From the NCBI GenBank assembly GCA_027186245.1, contig CP114490.1, positions 1,751,001 to 1,815,000 on the forward strand: a DNA stretch of 64,000 bases, read 5' to 3'. Positions 35,701-47,006 of this stretch are shown here, in pieces (position 1 is the first letter of the stretch; each line of letters starts with the position of its first letter). Source of the stretch: Coriaria nepalensis (lineage: Eukaryota > Streptophyta > Magnoliopsida > Cucurbitales > Coriariaceae). The notes beneath the pieces were generated by a model. That model searched no databases. It worked only from the letters and a program-made list of their open reading frames with translations, and had not been told where the DNA came from. Made by a program: the position numbers and the translations under genes.

Positions 35701-38700
35701 CATGGCAGCACAATCGGTGGCGCTGTCGCCGGCGTTGGTGATCAATTGTTTTTTTTAATAAACGAAACCGCTGTCGTTGCAACTTGCAAGGATTATTATG
35801 TTAATAAATCCCAAGATACGTATCAGCCGACTTATGAAGGAAGAGGAATAAGAGAGAGAATATAAAAGAGAAAGGGGCAGCCTGGCGACTATCACTTTAT
35901 TGTTCTTCGCTCACCAGATCATGATATCATACGACCAAAACGTTTTAGTATAACCTAGGAATGCCTTTTACAAGTCAGACAAGCACAAAATTCACCTTTC
36001 GAGCAAATATAAAAAAAAAAAATCCGAGCCCACTAAGCACTACTGATCATCTAATCGTTCTAATCAATTCCAGCAACTTTAAATTGTTTGTGTCCATAAA
36101 TTCACCAATCGTCCATGAAATCATCATCATAATGAGCTTATAGATTACAACAGCTCAATTAATTAACACCAAAGCACCTGTCTTCCCCATGAGTACATAC
36201 ATACATGATCATGATAGCTAGATTCACTACTTGGTCGTCATGCTTATGCATGGCATACCGCATACAAGTGGGAAGAATATTGTGTCGGGTCATTCTCGCT
36301 TTAATTCTCATTATAGCAACTTGTAATTAGGACAGTTTATAAGACTTTTCTCGACAACTCGATCAAATTAACGTCAGTGAAATATGCCTTCTGTACAACG
36401 TTTAGGACCGACTAGTTAAGGAGTTCACATATACATTAGTAATCAAGGAATCCAAAATATGGTAATTTACCAACTTGACGCCATCGTCGTGATGATTAGC
36501 AAGCTGAGAGTCGTCTTCACCATACCAGCTGCTACGGAGAGCAATTGACAGTGAGAGAGGGCCTTAGCCCATTTATAAGATTTAGTGCTGCCGTGCTGGC
36601 TACATAGACATAGTAGGCTCGACGATGCATTGCCATGTGTAAGCCATTTACAATCATTTATGTGGTTAGTTAGATAGGTCCTAGATGCCATCTTAAGTGG
36701 CGAGTGGGACCATGACAAGACAGTATGCTACAAAATTAATTAGTATTAAGGGGCGAGCATGGAGCCCTCATGATCAGGATGAGATGCAATAAGGGTATCT
36801 TTCTTTTCCTATGGATTACAGGGTTAGTCCCGAGTCCCAACTCTCTTATCCGATGAAAAACGTACCCCATTTATTCGTATTTCATAGGGTCAATCATCAC
36901 AAATTATTAAAGCTGTAATATTCCCCCTCTTAAAGCTTTGGATCCCGAAACCCACATCAAACTCTCGTCAACTACTTAATTAATTAAATACCCCAGATAA
37001 CTATTAGACCTAATTAATGGTAATCTTAGTTAATTACGTCATGCAGATGCGTGTGAGGAGCAAACCCAAAGGTATCCAATCTACATAGACTTTATGAAAC
37101 TGTCTGTCGACGTGTCACTTATCCACATGGACTGGAAGCCTCCCAATTTACTCGGAATTAAGTGAAGTTCTGTAAGATTATTCCCAGTCGGGTTTTCGGT
37201 TTATTCCTACGAGAGATTTTATGGTTGTTCCATCCAAAAATACGTACATTCATATGTTATATGTATGTTTTTAAGGAAGTATACGAAAATTTCCATAAGT
37301 CTTTTGGAGAATAGAAAATTATATTTAAGATATGATTATCACAAAAATACCACACAATTGGACCAACACATCTATAGCTTGAAGTCATCTCCATGCTTTC
37401 TGAGGATTGTAGGGGTTAAAGTTGAAGCTTGTTGTATATAAAAAATATTTTCTAGTCTCCATCACAACTTCACTTTCAATAGGTATATTCTCATGCTTTT
37501 TATATTTTATATTTTATATTTTCTTTATTTTATTTTATTTAATAAAAAGCATTTGCCCATTATTGGGGATTTTATAATCTGATATTTATACTAAGGAATC
37601 CCTATTCCAGGGAGATGGAGCTATGAGTGGTATGGTGGGACCTAGCGCCGGTCGACGGGCCATTCAAATCCGTCCGATAAAAGGTAACACCTTATTATCA
37701 TGCGCCGGCGGTGAGTGGGGTTAAGAGTTTCATTGCGCGTGTGTTTGCTTTTAAAGCGTGCGAGAGTTATGTAGGGACGTCTACGGCTCGGCGGGATGTA
37801 TGTAAGCTGGCGCCGATGAGATTAAGATAGGTAAATGGGCCTTCATTCTGAGCTGTAGCCATGTAGGCTTCTGTTGCGGCCCACATTGCAAATCCCAGCG
37901 GATCACTTGGCCTTTGCGAGACTTTTTCTCCCCATTCGCTCTTCTGAGAGCGTGTGAAGAATTCAACGACGGTAAAACAGAATTCATTAATTCAAGATGG
38001 AGCGTCTGGTGCACGTACCATAAGAATGTGGGGTTGACATATTGAGATCTTGCTGGTCCAGGTAGCCTCAATTGGATATGATTGTCAGCATTTCTGAGAA
38101 GCACACACATGAAACATCAGCAGTGGCCTGGGCCCGGGTCTGGGCCCGCTGTTCTTTGGTAAATATCAAAGACGTAACTTACACAATACGTAATATTACA
38201 GTTTCAGGTGTGGAGTCGTTTGACTCGACCGGGTTTAAAGTTTATTTATTTATTTATACGTATTATTATTACACACTTGTCGGGAAATTTTGGACTATAA
38301 AAGAAGCGAGGTGCCATAGGGAATTGTTAGAGCTTAGCAATTGATGTCTGGTCTTTACTGGCTGAGAAAATCTTCGTATGTCTGGTTTCTGAATCTCCCA
38401 TCACTTCCAGAATCGAATCGGCAAATGAAATGAGAAGTGAATTCTTCTTGAAAAGAGTATTTATATTATATTATTATATTATATGTTTATCAGTTTTTTC
38501 ACTTCACTCACGGTCACTAGACTCACTAACTAGCTGAGCTTCTTCCATTTTGAAGCTTTTTCAGGTGAGAGAGAGTGAGATGAAAGGGAATTTCGTAAAA
38601 AGCTAGCTACTGTATAATTGGCTACCGCGTTGCTTTTCTTCTTTTATTTCTTTATTATAATATCTTCAGTAGAAGAAGAAGAACAGGGAAAAGGATCTTT

Positions 38701-39320
38701 TTCCTCTTCGCCCCTCTGCCAAAGATCTTTCCAAAGAAGCAGAAATTGTTTCCTGCTTTTTATTAGAGCTGTCTCACTCCCTTTCTGTCACTCTTAGCCG
38801 TCTTCTGCCCTTCTTTTTATTCATCTTTAGCTGGTCGAAATGGTGGCGCATTGAAGTTACGACTGTACAACAGTTGTTCAACGCAATTAAAGCTCTCGGA
38901 TAAATCTTGGAATGGAGAATTCTTAACTCCCTCTGCTCTGTACTCTGCTACTGGTTTGAGGCTTCACTCTGCTTTTTCAGACTGCACACCAGGAGAAAGA
39001 AACCAAGGTGATTAATCTCTCTCTCTCTCTTACACCCCCTGAGAATAAAGTTACGATCGTGTTATTGTTTTCAAGTCTAGTTTGCGTTCACTTCGATCTT
39101 TCACTAAAAAGACATCTTTTGTTTCTTCTTGTTGCTAAATCCTACCTATTCTTTCATTTCTGCGGGCTTTCATTTTCTTTCCTGGTCTTTGGATCTTCGG
39201 CATTCGACTTCTGGTGTTGCATTTTATTTTTTGGACTAATTTTTTTCTTGGTCTCATTCAGTGACTATTTCATGTTTCAAATCTCGCTGCATTCTTTTTT
39301 TAGAGAAATAAGAAAGGAAC
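29705..39320. other. Large gene-poor region upstream of GPAT and AUX1
   Basis: About 9.6 kb with no recognisable coding gene, tRNA or retroelement protein on either strand. It holds the GPAT promoter (GA-rich near 29737-29760), a (CT)n run at about 30701-30722, AT-rich blocks (30420-30560, 32890-33060, 33890-34060), a GATA tract near 32152-32172, a structured inverted repeat at 34464-34685, a short AT pentamer tract near 37500-37530 and the AUX1 promoter/5' UTR from about 38500. Scattered short frames (35608-35865, 36467-36718, 37781-38110) match no family I know. Confidence 0.55.
34464..34685. repeat. Nested inverted repeat (possible MITE or hairpin locus)
   Basis: TTAGACTGTTAATTTCTCAT at 34521-34540 is the exact reverse complement of 34638-34657 (20 of 20). 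A second, outer pair, GAGAATGGATTTGGTG (34464-34479) and 34670-34685, pairs at 14 of 16 positions. The loop is 97 bp and the spacers between arms are unequal (41 and 12 bp). It may be an old MITE or a locus giving a foldback RNA. No clear target-site duplication was found. Confidence 0.5.
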
Positions 39321-41607
39321 ATGTCGGATCAGAAGCAAGGAGAAGAAGCAATAGTCGCCAACTTTACCGAAACAGAGCATGATGGCAAAGAAGAAAACCA
39401 GACAAAAGATGAAGAAGAACAATCCATTTTCAGCGTCAAGAGCATCCTCTGGCATGGCGGCTCCGTCTGGGACGCCTGGTTCAGCTGCGCTTCCAATCAA
39501 GTATTCCCACCAAAAAGCTTCCCCCCCTTTTTTTCTTTATCCCCCCTCCAAATCTCCAACCTCTCTATCACAAATCTTTCGCATCTCTAACATTTTTTTT
39601 TCTTTCTCAGGTAGCTCAGGTGCTCTTAACGTTACCATACTCATTTTCCCAGCTGGGCATGGTTTCAGGAATCGTCCTTCAGATCTTCTACGGCATATTG
39701 GGAAGCTGGACTGCTTATTTAATCAGTGTGCTCTATATAGAGTACAGAAGCAGGAAGGAGAAAGAGAACGTCAGCTTCAAAAACCATGTCATTCAGGTTT
39801 GTTACTAAATCATCCACATCTTATAATTAATCAACTACATGTTTACAATCGAGGCATTAATTTGGACCCTTTATTTCTTTGATTTTTAACTGCAGTGGTT
39901 TGAGGTTCTTGATGGGTTACTGGGTCCTTACTGGAAGGCAGTTGGACTCGCTTTCAACTGTACTTTCCTCTTATTTGGATCTGTTATTCAGCTTATAGGC
40001 TGCGCAAGGTATCAGCTTTTCTTCATTTTCGTACTCAGAGTGAGAAAATCTGACATGGTTTTGGGTTAATTTTGTGTGTTTTGTTGTTTTCATGTGATGA
40101 TGAACAGTAACATCTACTACATCAACGACCATTTGGACAAAAGGACATGGACGTATATATTTGGAGCATGTTGTGCCACCACGGTTTTCATTCCTTCCTT
40201 TCACAACTACAGAATTTGGTCTTTTCTGGGTCTCGGAATGACCACTTATACTGCTTGGTACTTAGCTATTGCTGCTATTCTTCACGGCCAGGTAACCTTT
40301 TTTCTTACCGTTTGGAATGTTAAGAGGAGTGGCTAATGTTTCATTATATGGAAAACCGTTTTAAGATTTCCGTTTAGCCCCAAACCTCAGTTTCTGAACT
40401 TTTTTTTGCAGGTTGAGGGGGTTTCTCACTCAGCACCCACAAAGCTAGTGCTTTACTTCACCGGCGCTACCAATATACTCTACACCTTTGGCGGGCATGC
40501 AGTCACTGTGTATGTTTCCAAATTTCTTTTGAGTTGAATGGTCTTAAATTAAAGGTCTTGTAATTGTCTCAAGTCATGTTTTATAACTATTATTTTCATT
40601 ATTCTATCCGGCATGGATCGCCTTGACCGTTGTTTGTCTTCGTCTTTGCTTTTTGTAATAGCAAAAGACAAAACATGTAATAGCAGAATCCAATGTCGAG
40701 TAAAATTAGCTGTTATCAATAATGTATCTGGTGTGGTTCTCTGTTTTGCAGTGAAATAATGCATGCAATGTGGAAGCCTCAGAAATTCAAGAACATATAC
40801 TTGATGGCCACACTCTATGTCTTCACACTCACTATTCCTTCAGCCACTGCCGTTTACTGGGCTTTTGGAGATCAGCTTCTAAACCATTCCAACGCCTTCT
40901 CTCTTCTCCCCAAGACCCATTTCCGCGATGCCGCCGTTATTCTCATGCTCATTCATCAGGTTTGCTCGAAATTATTGTCAAAGGTCTTTTTATTTCTCTG
41001 TTTTTTTCTTTTGAACTGCTGTTTGAGATGGAATGGGATGGTGCTGCAGTTCATTACGTTTGGATTTGCTTGTACTCCGCTCTACTTTGTGTGGGAGAAG
41101 GTGATTGGAATGCATGAAACGAAGAGCATTTATCTAAGGGCGTTAGCAAGATTGCCGGTGGTTATACCCATTTGGTTCTTGGCTATTATCTTCCCTTTCT
41201 TTGGTCCTATCAATTCTGCCGTTGGGGCTCTCTTGGTTAGCTTCACCGTCTATATCATCCCTTCATTGGCCCATATGCTTACCTACCGTAAAGCCTCGGC
41301 CCGTCAGGTTAAGAGCAATATTTAGTTAATGTAATGGGTCTACAACAAAGTTTGGATATATGATGTTGTTGTTGTCGTTTTGCAGAATGCGGCAGAGAAG
41401 CCTCCGTTTTTCTTACCGAGCTGGGCCGCGATGTACGCATTCAACACCTTCATAGTGGTTTGGGTTTTAGTGGTTGGGTTTGGGTTCGGTGGATGGGCCA
41501 GTATGACCAACTTTGTGAGGCAAGTTGATACATTTGGGCTTTTTGCCCAATGTTATCAGTGTAAATCTCCACCGCCTCCTGCGGTGGCTGCAGCTCCCCA
41601 TCATTGA
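39321..41607 (+). CDS. AUX1: Auxin influx carrier, AUX1/LAX1 type
   Basis: Plasma-membrane proton/auxin symporter of the amino acid/auxin permease family. Eight exons: 39321-39500, 39611-39796, 39896-40008, 40108-40291, 40412-40509, 40752-40959, 41050-41307 and 41386-41607; 482 residues, close to AtAUX1 (485). Hydrophilic N-terminus with EEAIVAN, as in AUX1 and LAX1, then FLWHGGSVWDAWFSCASNQ-like sequence, VAQVLLTLPYSFSQLGM, NHVIQWFEVLDGLLG, FNCTFLLFGSVIQLIGCASNIYYIND, TFGGHAVTVEIMHAMWKPQKFK, HQFITFGFACTPLYFVWEK, PFFGPINSAVGALLVSF, and the C-terminal QVDTFGLFAQCYQC. ASARQNAAEKPPFFLPSW is nearer AUX1 than LAX2/3. The C-terminus is Pro/Ala-rich. All introns are GT-AG; no defects. Confidence 0.97.
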
Positions 41608-43326
41608 TTTTCATCAACAGAATGCAGCCGCCGGAGTTAAGAATTCACAGAAGCAAATCTTTCCCTCTTCTCATCCATATTTTGTATCATACATGAAAAA
41701 TTAGAATCAGTAATGTTTCCCTTCAAAAAATCATGTGTTGCTTTTTTTTTTTGGGATTTCCTTTTTTCAAATTAATTTTTATTTTTAATTTAAACTAGTG
41801 TTTAATAGGTTGCCTAAGCGTTATGAAAGATTTGCCTATGTACTCAAGAGCATTAGACCCCCCCCCCCCCCCCCTTTTTAATAAATAAATAAAAAAATGT
41901 ATTAATTTCATTTTGTAAATTTATTTATTTTTTCTGCCTTCGAGTAACGAAATTAGTATACGAAAAATAAATAAATAAATGATGAAATGATTAAAATGGA
42001 GAGAAGAATTCAGAAAAATCTACCACAAATAAGAAGGCGAAGGGACCTGAATCTGAATCTAAATCCTCTAACGAGTCTCCGCAGAAGGAATGATGATCGA
42101 GGCAATCTCTTAAACGACCTTTTTCTTTTCAATTTCCCGCGCTTTCTAACAGTTCCAATCTAAACTTTCCCCAATCCTAACTGAAATTCTCCATCTGCGA
42201 AGGAGTTACCAGTATGATGATCACGATTTGAAGTTAAGTAATTAGATGTGTGATTCGCAGAATCATAGGGCTTGATTGACGACCAGGAGTCATGAAATTC
42301 ATGATGATCATCCGTATCGCTGTCGATCCAGAGATCCACTGTAATCTTTAAAACAAGTTATTAAATCTGTATGGTCCATCTCGAATAATCTCCGAAGGGA
42401 TGCGCTTCCGCCTTTCATCAATCCGAGTAAACTTCGATTTCTGGAAGATAAAAGAGAACGAGGGGGAGCATGAAGCAAATGAAGACGAGGATGACGATTA
42501 AGACAAAGAAGAAGAATGTGCAGATTTCTAGTGCGCTATAATTCTCCTGATTCTATGCTTTTTTTCTTCGATGTCGATAGAACATAGATGATCTTCATCT
42601 TCATTCTTCTTCTACTTCTTCTTCTGCTTCTTCTGGTTTCTCCTCTGTTATCTCTGATGTAAAACAAGATCGTTAAAAAACGCAACAACGACGTGTTAAA
42701 AAGTACTCGATGATAATATCTGTATGTATTCGCTAAAGCCGGCAACGAGAAGCTAGCTGACATTTTCAGCGAATAATGAATGGAAGAACAGGACGAAACT
42801 CTTCTCCTTTGACTATGAAATTAATTTGGCTTTTATTAAATTTTCTGGAGTATTTACGATGAGAGAGGGATTGACGACAGATCGCGGCACATCTAACGAC
42901 ACAGTCGGCCGGAGGGATAGTCAAACAAAAGGGCCTTCATATTTTTGGGCCATTCGTAAAGCTTTCTTCTTGGGTTAGTCAGTTAGGCTCATGATCTCAA
43001 TAAAATTCTACGGCCAGTAAATCTCCCCAGTCCAGGGTCCACCGCCATCTCCCAAACCCAAACGGAAGCTCATCCCGGATTCGTCATGAGGTAAGCATGG
43101 TAATACGTGTCAGAATCCACGTGGATTCAGATCCGGCCCTTTATCCAACAAAGGAACGGGCCCCCCTATACAATCATTATTGAAGACCACTGGAGCCAGA
43201 GTAGATTCAAACAAAATTACGGTGTTGCCAAAATTCCTGGAATCCCCTCCTCTCTCTCAAGTTTCAGCTTTTCTTCCACCATATAACTCAAGCAAAGCAG
43301 CTCACCTTAGACTTATAAGTGAAGTG
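41608..43326. other. Intergenic between AUX1 and the CBM20 gene
   Basis: AUX1 3' flank, poly-C run (about 16 C, 41859-41874), AAAT tandem tracts, then a region (41990-42780) with short acidic frames such as a 33-codon ATG frame at 42401-42502 that I cannot assign. The promoter of the CBM20 gene has GGCC-rich motifs near 42930-42960 and a palindromic G-box at 43113-43128 (separate entry). Confidence 0.5.
43113..43128. promoter_or_regulatory. 16-bp perfect palindrome centred on a CACGTG G-box
   Basis: GAATCCACGTGGATTC reads the same on both strands and contains CCACGTGG. G-boxes are bound by bZIP and bHLH (PIF, ABI5-type) factors. It lies about 200 bp upstream of the CBM20 start codon, and a TACGTG core is 18 bp to its left. 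Light or ABA control is inference. Confidence 0.5.
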
Positions 43327-45638
43327 ATGAAAACACTAACGAATTCGAGTCTCGTTTTAGACAAGAAGAACAGAGACACCAGTTGTCTCTTTTCTTCGTA
43401 TGATGAGAAAGATGTTCTTCGTAATAGGCCTCGAAGTTTTAAAGTTGGATCCCAGAAAGTTGCTAATTTGGGTTTCTTGTATTTGGTTTCTCCCAAACAT
43501 AGGGGAATCCAACCTGTGTCTTCTCTCCCATCTGAACCTCAGGTTTCTCATTTCTTTGCCTACTACTTTCTGGCTGGATTTTTCGTTATTTTTTAATAAC
43601 CGGAGATTGCCCAGGTTGAAAATTGAAAGAGAAAGGCAGAAGGAAGGAAGATGAATCTTCTATTCAGCTTCTTGACTGTCTCTTTTTCTTGTGTTTCACT
43701 TGAGGAGAAAGAGGAGAGGAGAGGAAGAGAGAGAGGGGGGGGGGGGGTATTAGCAATTTTAAACAGTCTTATTTTATGTATGTGTAATATTTTCTTTGCA
43801 GACAGATATCCAGAATGCAGAAACTCGAGGTCAACAAGATCAAGAAACATGTAAGTTCTAATAAATAGTGCAAATGCTGATCTGACCAGTTTTAGTCTTG
43901 ATTAAAAGTATTTATTTGTACAGTTCAAACAAAGACTGTTCACATCAAGTTCCAGTTACAAAAGGAATGCTTGTTTGGGGAGCACTTTTTTATAGTTGGA
44001 GATGACCCTATGTTCGGTTCATGGGATCCTTCTAATGCAATACCATTGAACTGGTCTGATGGGAATTATTGGACTGTTGAGCTGGTGAGTTCAAACACTA
44101 AATAATATTTCATATATATCTTCAAGTATTAGTAAAGTTCAAAAATTTCAGACTTTTGATCGTGTTTTTCTTGGTGTTGACTAGGATATTCTTATAGGGA
44201 AGTTGATTCAGTTCAAGTTCATACTAAAAGGGACAGAGGGAGATTTGTTGTGGCAACCGGGTCCCGATCGAGTTTTTCAAACCTTTGAAACGGCTAATAA
44301 AATAACTGTTTTTGAAGATTGGGACAATGCTGAGTCTCAGGAAATAAAGGAAGAACTATTGGCTAATCAGAATGGAAGCCCTCCTGTTTCTTCAGAAAAG
44401 TTCATAGTTGCAGACAACTTGACTTATCCTATTATAGACTTGGTACCATATTCAGACCCGGGTTCATTAATCCCTGGTTATGACACTTATCCAGAACAAC
44501 AACAACCATCAGAAAAGGAACAAAGTTTTGTGAATGAAACTCCTTCACAAGGCAAGCCCTCTAAAGCTATTGTTGCGGATATTATAACGTACCAAGAGGA
44601 GACTCCGAATGGGAATGGAAGTACCAATTTTCACAGTGAAGAGACGATTACTTATCCTTATCAGGAATCTGTAGTGATCTTGGACAATAATCCAAAAATA
44701 GCAGAGGGAGCTTCTGTAAATAATAGCACAGCTGCAATGATCACGGAGACTTCTAGCATTCAGGAAATCCTGATTGACTATGAAGGAGATCCGGTTCTAG
44801 TTCCGGGCTTGAGTCCAACACCAGCACTACTAGCACATAAAGAACCAACTCAATATGAAGAAGATGCTGGAGAAAGGATTGATTCGGATGGAGGTGCTAC
44901 TGAAACTAAGGATCATAATATGCCAGAGGTAACAGCTTGATGGATGTAATTTGTGATGTTCCTTTTTCTTGTTTCTTCTCTTCTCTTACATGTCTTCGCT
45001 TAGAAAATATTTGGTATTTTGATTTTCTGTACGTCAGCTTTATCCAAGCCTACGAGTTCTCATTTTGCTGAAAAAAAAGGTTCAATTGCACAACGTTGTA
45101 TGCTCTTGAAATTGATGTCATCTATAAAACCAGAAAATCCACGACACAAATCAAGACACCCTTTGTAATTTTTAGTTTGTTAAACAAAGTAGGTCACTGA
45201 TTGTTTCTCATAAGTTTGAAGGGTAATTGTCCTCGAGACTGATAAATTGATGTTATTTCCACTATGAGCAATTGAAGAAAGCTGAACCATTTTATTTATC
45301 TACCAAATGCCACTTCAGACAAAAGCCTAAGTAGCATATAAGATTTGGAATTATGTTTTTTAACATATATTATTTTCTGATCTTTCTCCATGGACTAAAA
45401 ACATCAGATCAATGAGAAGCAAGATACCAAAGTTGAAAACCGAGAAGGAACGACCAAGATGGTATCTCACGATGAAGAAGAAAATGTCCAACCGAACAAA
45501 TCAAGAGAAAACTTTCAGTTGGCAAAGATCGAAGAACAAGACGGCAATAATATCTTGCACAACCATTTACAGTGGGGCCATAAAGCCTTTGAGAAGTTTT
45601 TAAATGTTGTTTGTAGGATTGCTTTAGCATCAAGGTGA
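43327..45638 (+). CDS. Plastid-type CBM20 starch-binding-domain protein
   Basis: Probable starch/glucan-associated protein without a catalytic domain. Five exons: 43327-43542, 43802-43850, 43924-44084, 44185-44928 and 45408-45638; 466 residues. Residues 1-85 are Ser-rich and weakly acidic, like a chloroplast transit peptide. CBM20 follows at about 93-190, with FQLQ...[33 protein letters not shown] and [11 protein letters not shown], the Trp residues typical of starch-binding sites. About 200 residues of acidic, disordered sequence contain a repeated motif (VADxxTY). The last exon ends in a short amphipathic segment, [16 protein letters not shown]. Start: the open frame begins at a TTG further up; the first in-frame ATG is 43327. 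If exon 4 were not spliced, translation would stop at 44938. Arabidopsis At5g01260 is, from memory, a CBM20 protein of this kind. Confidence 0.85.
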
Positions 45639-47006
45639 CTTCATGGACAATATCATTCGAGCATGTGCCTAATAAGCTGTTCTGTTGCCTGAATTTTTGT
45701 TATGACCCAGAATGGATAATAAATGGAAAGTTTCAGGCACCCGTTTGGCCTTTGCTACTTGTAATATGTGTACATAGTAATGATTTGCCGCCCTTATATT
45801 GTATTGAGCGAGAGAGTTCAAGATTTTAGTGTATTTGTTGTTCAGAATTCAACAGGGATGCATATTTATCACAGGACAGTTTCATTATAATTTATAGGCA
45901 TAGCAATAAATAAGCTAGTAGTTATTTACATTTATATATGTTGTTATCGGAAATTGGGAATCAGAAATTTACACAACGTACGGCGAAGGCAGTGGTCCTG
46001 TTTTCGATACATGACGGTGGATCTACCGCAGAAACCAACAAGTCAAGTCTTTGTTTCAACCGAGGCCATGGAGATCCACAAATGTCTAACCCAGAGTTGA
46101 TGGCAAGCGATAGAAAGCTTTTCACGACCATCTCGTGTATTACATTGATTGCCATCGATCGACTCACATCATTTGACTTCACACTTTAAAGGAGTCTGAA
46201 AAAATATGGGTGTATTTCAAATTTACAGTCAAAATATTTATCATATACCACATTAGTAAGTAATGGTTAATAATGTCGATCCTTGCAACGGCATATAATG
46301 ATCCAAATTATAATGAATATTTTTACTTCGCAAGCTTTGCTTATTGACAAGAATTTTAGGCTAATTTTTTATTATATAAATTTGAGATCGCCAATTTTAT
46401 GTGGCAATTGCTTAAATTGAACCAGTTAAAAGTGACTAAACATTATGGTTCAGTTCAGGGGGCGAGGAACGACAGCTTAACCTTCTTTCATGTTCAAGCT
46501 TTCAACAACTTTTGTCGTAACCATTTTCTTGTCGTCAAAATCTTCCAGCTTCTGTCATTTCATATCAATTTCCAAAATCTTCCAGCTTCTGATATACAGT
46601 CAGTTCAGTGGGAAGCCTTGTATCATCCGTATCCGTATGTGGTACAAAATTAATTCTACATCTCTACATGAATCTGGCCTAAATTATATAAATGCATCCG
46701 ACCCGATAATTTCAAGTATCGAAGCTTCTTAGATCATCTGGAGCTTGTCATTTTAAATCCTTTCAATTGCTCAAGTCAACAAGGTACTAGAGCAGTACAA
46801 ATTCTATGCCAGAAGCTCTGCCTGTGAATATTCATCAATGGCCAGGACAAAATTTGGGCGAAAGTGCAGCAAAAACAGGATATAGCCCATCTATTCACCT
46901 GTGTATGATAATTCCAACTCTGACAGGCGAAAGAGACGTACTGAAGATGAATGGTGAATGCACATTCTCTTAGCTACTCATATACTGATACATGATCCCT
47001 TGCCTG
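45639..47006. other. Intergenic between convergent CBM20 and CPL2 genes
   Basis: 3' flanks of both genes. AAATCTTCCAGCTTCTG occurs twice, near 46539 and 46576. The open frames at 46399-46653 and 46490-46732 match nothing known. No RNA gene seen. Confidence 0.5.

Noticed and set aside
37781..38110. 109-codon minus frame in the gene-poor region
   Set aside because: Composition unlike a protein, no motif, no neighbouring exons; probably chance.
42401..42502. 33-codon ATG frame with acidic tail between AUX1 and CBM20
   Set aside because: Too short, no homology that I can name, and followed by more acidic codons after the stop; could be a chance GA-rich frame.
43180..43326. Extended N-terminus for the CBM20 protein
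   Set aside because: The open frame there begins at TTG; the first in-frame ATG is at 43327, and the extra segment is probably 5' UTR.
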